Origin: an uncultured Collinsella sp.
Lineage (GTDB): Bacteria; Actinomycetota; Coriobacteriia; Coriobacteriales; Coriobacteriaceae
Direction: 5' to 3'
Assembly (NCBI GenBank): GCA_900541695.1
Contig: UQKL01000007.1
Location: 35,227 to 99,226 of the forward strand
Length of the DNA: 64,000 bases
Below are positions 63,012 to 64,000 of this stretch, piece by piece (position 1 is the stretch's first letter; each line of letters begins with the position of its first letter). Under the pieces are notes generated by a model, which saw only the letters and a program-made list of their open reading frames with translations, was not told where the DNA came from and made no database searches. The position numbers and the translations under genes were made by a program.

Positions 63012-63461
63012 CTACTTCTCGCCCTCCAGCAGCCCCACGATGCGGTCGATGTCGACGGCAAAGCGAGGCCTTCCCTCGCGCTCGTAGCGGTCGAGGTATG
63101 CCTGGCACTCGGAGACAATGCGCTTGGTGTTGCCGTCGATGATGCGCTGGAGCGTCTCGTAGTAGGCCGAGCCCTCGGTCCTGAAGCGGCGCTGGTAGGC
63201 CTTGGTTATGGGGAACATCTTGATGTAGTGGATGCCGTGGCGGCAGCCGGGGCGCGTCGTGGGGCGGGGTGGCAACGCAAAGTACTGGTCTTTGGGCACG
63301 TTGGGGGCGATGTTGGAACGCAGCGGCACGGCAAAGTCCCTGCGCTTCCCGCGGAAACGCAGCCTCACCACCACGATGCAGGGGCGATCGCGCTTAAGCA
63401 TGAGCTCGCGGTCGCCATCGGCGAGGTCGAAGAAGTCCTGGGAGATGGATACGATCTTCAT
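63012..63461 (-). CDS. ToxN/CptN/TenpN-like type III toxin
   Basis: A 149-residue protein. MKIVSISQDFFDLADGDRE is followed by RPCIVVVRLRFRGKRRDFAVPLRSNIAP, HGIHYIKMFPITKAY and YETLQRIIDGNTKRIVSECQAYLDRY. These correspond in order to the FxxPLxS, GxINxxxMIP and C-terminal helix segments of ToxN, the endoribonuclease of type III toxin-antitoxin systems, in which the toxin is neutralised by a repeated RNA. A hairpin lies just upstream, where ToxI-type terminators sit. The gene is followed by a strong terminator. The match is by motif order and is not certain. Confidence 0.65.
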   Translation of the reverse strand: MKIVSISQDFFDLADGDRELMLKRDRPCIVVVRLRFRGKRRDFAVPLRSNIAPNVPKDQYFALPPRPTTRPGCRHGIHYIKMFPITKAYQRRFRTEGSAYYETLQRIIDGNTKRIVSECQAYLDRYEREGRPRFAVDIDRIVGLLEGEK

Positions 63462-63486
63462 CGGCTACGCCCCCTTCATACGAAGC

Positions 63487-63510
63487 GGGGCCCGCATCGC
63501 TGCAGGCCCC
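63487..63510 (-). terminator. Hairpin upstream of the ToxN-like gene (candidate antitoxin-RNA terminator)
   Basis: GGGGCC with GGCCCC and an inner GCA/TGC pair (one mismatch). It lies 26 bp before the toxin start on the same strand. In type III systems such a leaky terminator separates the antitoxin RNA from the toxin and sets their ratio. There is no T-run. Confidence 0.5.
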
Positions 63511-63605
63511 TACAGGTGGGCGATATTCTACGCCTTGCGGCACCCCGTCGCCCACGGAGGTTAAACGTACACGTAAGCCGTACTCTGAAAGCCGCGGCTT
63601 CCGGC
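63487..63605 (-). ncRNA. Candidate type III antitoxin RNA
   Basis: An approximately 120-nt region between a promoter-like sequence (63610-63637) and the hairpin at 63487, oriented toward the toxin. It holds a perfect palindrome (AAGCCGCGGCTT at 63589) and an inverted pair GTGGGCGA/TCGCCCAC. I could not see the clear tandem repeats that type III antitoxins usually have, so this is tentative. Confidence 0.3.
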
Positions 63606-63722
63606 AAGTAGTTTATACCACGAAAGGTCGCTTTCAATGCGCCTAGCTCGCAAAATAACACTCGCTGGGCCGTCACCCCTGATCTTCTCGACCGTCTCCT
63701 CCGGGCACTTATTGCGTGCCAC
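63561..63722 (-). pseudogene. Start of a TetR-family regulator, cut off after 14 residues
   Basis: The GTG start (63720-63722) with GGAGG upstream gives VARNKCPEETVEKI, the usual N-terminus of a TetR regulator. At about residue 15 the sequence changes to unrelated residues (RGDGPASVILRARR) and soon stops. The rest of the gene, with the DNA-binding and ligand domains, is missing. It is divergent from the ABC gene at 63918, the normal position of a TetR regulator of that exporter. The break lies next to the ToxN-like region. Confidence 0.65.
63610..63637 (-). promoter_or_regulatory. Candidate promoter for the antitoxin RNA/toxin
   Basis: On the minus strand, TTGAAA (63632-63637) and TAAACT (63610-63615) with a 16-bp spacer; a TATAAA box overlaps at 63612-63617. 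It points toward the ToxN-like gene. Confidence 0.45.
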
Positions 63723-63917
63723 GGGCACCTCCGTCCTTATTATCACGATAGAAATACCATGAGCGGCGTACGGTTCGAGAAGGGCTGGCGCCAAAAGAGC
63801 CCAACGGCCGTTACAGCTTCGTTAGAAACGCGCCCCACCATGGATGGTGAACCCGAAAGGTAAGGCGCGCGGGCGCGGCGACTCGGCCCGCGCGCCCGGA
63901 AGAGAAAGGACGAACCC

Positions 63918-64000
63918 ATGGGTTACATGCTCGAGACGCGCGGGCTCACCAAGCGCTTCGGCCGCGGCGACCAGGCGCAGGACGCCGTGGCCGACGTGAG
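63918..64000 (+). CDS. ABC transporter ATP-binding protein, N-terminal part (runs off the window edge)
   Basis: The first 27 codons of an ABC ATPase (MGYMLETRGLTKRFGRGDQAQ). The opening strand and A-loop region match ABC exporter ATPases, but the Walker motifs lie beyond the window. AAAGGA lies about 8 nt upstream. It is divergent from the truncated TetR gene that would normally regulate it. Confidence 0.7.
   Translation, partial: MGYMLETRGLTKRFGRGDQAQDAVADV

Overview
The window is about 64 kb of GC-rich (roughly 60%) bacterial chromosome. Dense codirectional gene clusters, a LAGTGD-type surface-sorting signal, a CD1871A-like small protein beside a TlpA lipoprotein and a 4Fe-4S membrane protein, many small DMT, MATE and ABC transporters, and several families of palindromic intergenic repeats suggest a gut actinobacterium of the Coriobacteriia, most likely Collinsella or a close relative. 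The taxon is an inference; no rRNA or other marker gene lies in the window, and I saw no tRNA.

Layout. 0-7 kb: start of a UvrA-like protein, two GNAT acetyltransferases, an orphan AAA ATPase, a TetM-like ribosomal GTPase, an RsmJ-like rRNA methyltransferase and small membrane proteins. 7-16 kb: RlmA-like methyltransferase, MATE pump, LysR/DMT pair, uracil-DNA glycosylase, SDR plus VUT (queuosine-precursor) transporter, release factor 3, then a four-copy palindrome array with an exact 80-bp period. 16-25 kb: GntR/ABC operon, EamA transporter, ClC channel, LOG protein, potassium channel, and a BvgS-type hybrid sensor kinase. 25-33 kb: MalY-type aminotransferase, TrmO, a helix-turn-helix/zinc-ribbon/TipAS-like regulator, glutaredoxin, Dus, and a LysR regulator divergent from two aldo/keto reductases and a flavodoxin. 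33-43 kb: membrane proteins, a MacB-like fused ABC exporter, a thiol-redox cluster (CD1871A-like protein, 4Fe-4S membrane protein, TlpA lipoprotein) and a divergent two-component system.

43-48 kb is accessory: a trypsin-like protease with a small membrane partner, an IS481-type transposase remnant and a PadR/HAAS operon that appears to stop at the IS scar. 48-59 kb: a LuxR regulator with a 1455-residue sortase-type surface protein, a lipoprotein, and a divergent type IIA topoisomerase pair. 59-64 kb is decayed and mobile-looking: a second orphan AAA ATPase, a flavoprotein, a DUF4143 fragment, a PH-domain protein, a YjdF-like gene with a broken 5' end, a ToxN-like (type III toxin-antitoxin) gene next to a truncated TetR gene, and the start of an ABC transporter.

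The most interesting signals: (i) the two orphan AAA ATPases at 1009-2127 and 58676-59770 are paralogues, and each has helical-turn-spaced direct repeats of related sequence just upstream of its start codon, which suggests an iteron-like autoregulated ATPase family; (ii) the 80-bp-period palindrome array at 15687-15983; (iii) a palindromic repeat family that sits at, or inside, the stop codons of minus-strand genes; (iv) the ToxN-like toxin with a hairpin and promoter-like sequence upstream.
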